The notes under the pieces: generated by a model
The model's database searches: none
What the model was told of the DNA's origin: nothing
What the model saw: the letters and a program-made list of their open reading frames with translations, nothing else
Translations under genes and position numbers: made by a program
Assembly: GCA_902493585.1 (NCBI GenBank)
Contig: CABUPZ010000022.1
Span: forward strand, 1-39,651
Reading direction: 5' to 3'
DNA: 39,651 nt
DNA from: an uncultured Fusicatenibacter sp.
GTDB taxonomy: Bacteria > Bacillota > Clostridia > Lachnospirales > Lachnospiraceae
Shown: positions 39,600-39,651 of the stretch, one piece after another
How positions within the stretch are numbered: position 1 is the first letter of the stretch
Layout: each line of letters begins with the position of its first letter

Positions 39600-39651
39600 T
39601 GACTCCGACGGGAATCGAACCCGTGTTACCGCCGTGAAAGGGCGATGTCTT
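39600..39651 (-). tRNA. tRNA-Glu (anticodon TTC), cut by the window edge
   Basis: The 3' two thirds of a minus-strand tRNA: anticodon loop CTTTCAC with TTC at 39636-39638, T-arm ACGGGTTCGATTCCCGT, acceptor 3' strand CGGAGTC and discriminator A. The 5' part lies beyond the window. Co-transcribed with tRNA-Cys, 36 bp apart. Confidence 0.93.

Noticed and set aside
1..39651. CRISPR arrays, rRNA genes and complete insertion sequences
   Set aside because: No regularly spaced repeats, rRNA sequence, or transposase with terminal repeats found in the window.

Overview
The window reads as a chromosome fragment of a gut-type Lachnospiraceae bacterium (Firmicutes, Clostridia; Blautia / Mediterraneibacter / Ruminococcus torques-like). 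The evidence is Gram-positive ribosome-binding sites, LPxTG surface proteins, the IreB-RuvX-RNase J-YlbF housekeeping block, and degradation genes for host glycans (GH112) and plant glycans (GH51, GH3). No species can be named from sequence alone.

Layout. (1) 1-1357: end of a fused acetyl-CoA carboxylase carboxyltransferase (AccD-AccA) and a strong terminator. (2) 1400-2245: a stand-alone Rpn/PD-(D/E)XK nuclease. (3) 2708-13495: the most interesting part. An orphan tyrosine recombinase lies beside a 463-bp segment bounded by 26-bp inverted repeats (25/26 identical), followed by a small unknown ORF and a sortase-pilus operon: a 1583-aa MucBP-type adhesin, a SpaA-type major pilin, a class C sortase and a basal/minor pilin. 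The best promoter in the segment (TTGACA-16-TAGAAT) lies on the minus strand, pointing away from the pilus genes. The simplest reading is a phase-variable invertible promoter caught in the OFF orientation. (4) 13571-14951: an MFS transporter with a small leader ORF and nested inverted repeats that reach its start codon. (5) 15048-20375: a galacto-N-biose/lacto-N-biose phosphorolysis operon (GH112 phosphorylase, sugar nucleotidyltransferase, N-acetylhexosamine 1-kinase) divergent from an AraC regulator. (6) 20347-22215: a YtrA-type GntR regulator with its ABC transporter. (7) 22416-25356: oligoendopeptidase F, a nitroreductase-like protein and tRNA-Gly. (8) 25405-29592: AraC regulator, GH51 arabinofuranosidase and a GPH-family sugar symporter. 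(9) 29834-31171: an NSS sodium symporter. (10) 31342-36918: a housekeeping block, IreB, RuvX, DUF1292, RNase J, YlbF, a short MltG-like protein, TrmR and a U32 (TrhP-like) protein. (11) 37062-39257: a cytoplasmic GH3 glycosidase. (12) 39457-39651: minus-strand tRNA-Cys and a tRNA-Glu cut by the window edge.

How the parts fit. The carbohydrate genes form small regulator-enzyme units. The pilus locus would give surface adhesion that can be switched on and off in a subpopulation, with the recombinase encoded next to its apparent DNA substrate. The conserved block 31342-36918 carries cell-wall signalling, recombination, RNA decay and wobble-uridine tRNA modification genes in an order similar to the Bacillus yrzL-yrrK-yrzB-yrrL-yrrM-yrrO region, with RNase J and YlbF placed inside it.
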